From contig JAESSV010000286.1 in the NCBI GenBank assembly GCA_016763895.1, positions 1-5,684 on the forward strand: a DNA stretch of 5,684 nucleotides, written 5' to 3'. This stretch comes from Magnetovibrio sp. Lineage in GTDB: Bacteria; Pseudomonadota; Alphaproteobacteria; Rhodospirillales; Magnetovibrionaceae. Each line of letters starts with the position of its first letter. The first letter of the stretch is position 1. A model generated the notes under the pieces. That model worked only from the letters and a program-made list of their open reading frames with translations, searched no databases and was not told the origin of the DNA. Shown one piece after another: positions 4,765 through 5,684 of the stretch. The translations under genes and the position numbers were made by a program.

Positions 4765-5684
4765 ATGATTGACAGTGATCCCTTTGACCTTTGTGACCCA
4801 GATGACGCGTTGCCGCCGCCACCCGCGCGGTCCACGGCTTATCTTGATGGCCTGAACGAAAGCCAGGGCGAAGCGGTGCGCGCCACCGATGGCCCCGTGT
4901 TGGTGTTGGCCGGAGCCGGCACCGGGAAAACCCGCGTGCTCACGACCCGTTTGGGGCACATTTTAATGCAAGGCCTGGCTCAGCCGGGCGAGCTTTTGGC
5001 GGTCACATTTACCAACAAAGCCGCCCGCGAAATGCAAGAGCGGGTGGGCACGATGTTGGGCACCCCCGTTGAAGGTTGGTGGGTCGGCACGTTTCACGCC
5101 TTGGCTGCGCGCATGTTGCGCCGCCAAGCGGAAGCCGTAGGGCTTAAATCCAACTTTACGATTTTGGATTCAGATGACCAAGTGCGCTTGATCAAGCAAA
5201 TTTTGGATCGGCGTGACATTGATCCCAAAGAATTTAAACCGCGCACCTTTTCCGCCGTGATCCAGCGTTGGAAAGATCGTGCCTTGATGCCAAACAAAGT
5301 CTCCTCATCCGAAGCCATCGATCAGTTGGGTGGGCATGCTATTGAAGTCTATGAGGATTATCAAAAAGAATTACAGCGCCTCAACGCCGCCGATTTTGGT
5401 GATTTGTTGATGTTGTGTGTGAAGCTGTTCCAAGACGATCCGGTCACGCTTAAATATTATCAGAAACGGTTTCGGTATGTTTTGGTGGACGAATACCAAG
5501 ACACCAACGTGGCACAATATTTGTGGCTGAGGTTGTTGGCGCAAACCCACAAAAATATTTGCTGTGTGGGCGATGATGACCAGTCTATTTATTCTTGGCG
5601 GGGCGCCGAAGTCGGCAATATCTTGCGGTTTGACAAAGACTTTCCGGGGGCCAAGGTGGTGCGTCTGGAACAAAATTATCGTTC
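4765..5684 (+). CDS. uvrD: UvrD/PcrA superfamily 1A DNA helicase, N-terminal part (runs off the window)
   Basis: The first 306 codons of an ATP-dependent 3'-5' DNA helicase are present, with no stop before the window edge. Helicase motifs appear in order: Q motif LNESQ (30-34), Walker A AGAGTGKT (49-56), motif Ia TFTNKAAREM (81-90), motif Ib GTFHALAARML (108-118), Walker B/motif II VDEYQDTN (241-248), motif III VGDDDQSIYSWRGA (268-281) and the start of motif IV LEQNYR (301-306). Family members run to about 700-780 residues, so less than half is seen. UvrD/PcrA removes UvrC and the excised strand in nucleotide excision repair, acts in mismatch repair, and clears RecA or stalled polymerases. 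The start is the ATG at 4765, giving about 25 acidic and proline-rich residues before the Q motif, a leader also common in alphaproteobacterial homologues. Only a poor ribosome binding site (AAGAG, 3 nt away) precedes it. Rep is a less likely alternative. Confidence 0.93.
   Translation, partial: MIDSDPFDLCDPDDALPPPPARSTAYLDGLNESQGEAVRATDGPVLVLAGAGTGKTRVLTTRLGHILMQGLAQPGELLAVTFTNKAAREMQERVGTMLGTPVEGWWVGTFHALAARMLRRQAEAVGLKSNFTILDSDDQVRLIKQILDRRDIDPKEFKPRTFSAVIQRWKDRALMPNKVSSSEAIDQLGGHAIEVYEDYQKELQRLNAADFGDLLMLCVKLFQDDPVTLKYYQKRFRYVLVDEYQDTNVAQYLWLRLLAQTHKNICCVGDDDQSIYSWRGAEVGNILRFDKDFPGAKVVRLEQNYR

Noticed and set aside
4483..4959. 158-codon minus-strand frame over the ClC end and uvrD start
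   Set aside because: It is antisense to two clearly coding regions with conserved CBS and helicase motifs.

Overview
The window looks like ordinary chromosomal DNA of a free-living alphaproteobacterium, probably Rhodospirillales-like. This is inferred from three things: roughly balanced base composition with heavy use of TTG for leucine, a UvrD/PcrA helicase that starts with a short acidic/proline-rich leader (DPFD...), and a cytosolic GGDEF protein with an N-terminal region of a style I associate with that group. No phage, IS element, tRNA, rRNA or CRISPR array was seen. The assignment rests on protein resemblance judged by eye, not on a search.

Layout. Left third (1-1585), minus strand, read right to left: a dolichol-phosphate-mannose-synthase-like family 2 glycosyltransferase (GT2), then a TVP38/TMEM64 (VTT/DedA superfamily) membrane protein 6 bp further on, then 2 bp further on the first 31 codons of a membrane protein that is probably an ArnT/PMT-type glycosyltransferase. 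The tight spacing indicates one operon. A coherent reading is that GT2 charges a polyprenyl phosphate with a sugar in the cytoplasm, the VTT protein helps lipid carriers cross the membrane, and the ArnT-like enzyme transfers the sugar on the periplasmic side. The GT2 frame carries an in-frame amber codon at 1010-1012, three quarters of the way along, at a position where relatives have leucine. The rest of the frame is intact on both sides.

Middle (1586-1863): a 278-bp divergent intergenic region. It holds a perfect 18-bp palindrome 36 bp before the GT2 start and an AT-rich leader before the rightward genes.

Right two thirds (1864-5684), plus strand: a complete diguanylate cyclase with an intact GGEEF active site but a Lys in place of the inhibitory-site Arg; 29 bp later a complete ClC-family anion channel/transporter with two C-terminal CBS domains and several substituted pore residues; 37 bp later the N-terminal half of a UvrD/PcrA helicase, which runs off the window. 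The cyclase and ClC genes are probably co-transcribed; the helicase may be read through from them or have its own start.

I see no clear new system. The points most worth checking are the amber-interrupted GT2, the GT2-VTT-ArnT-like cassette as a sugar-lipid assembly/flip/transfer unit, the palindromic candidate operator, and the ClC pore substitutions.
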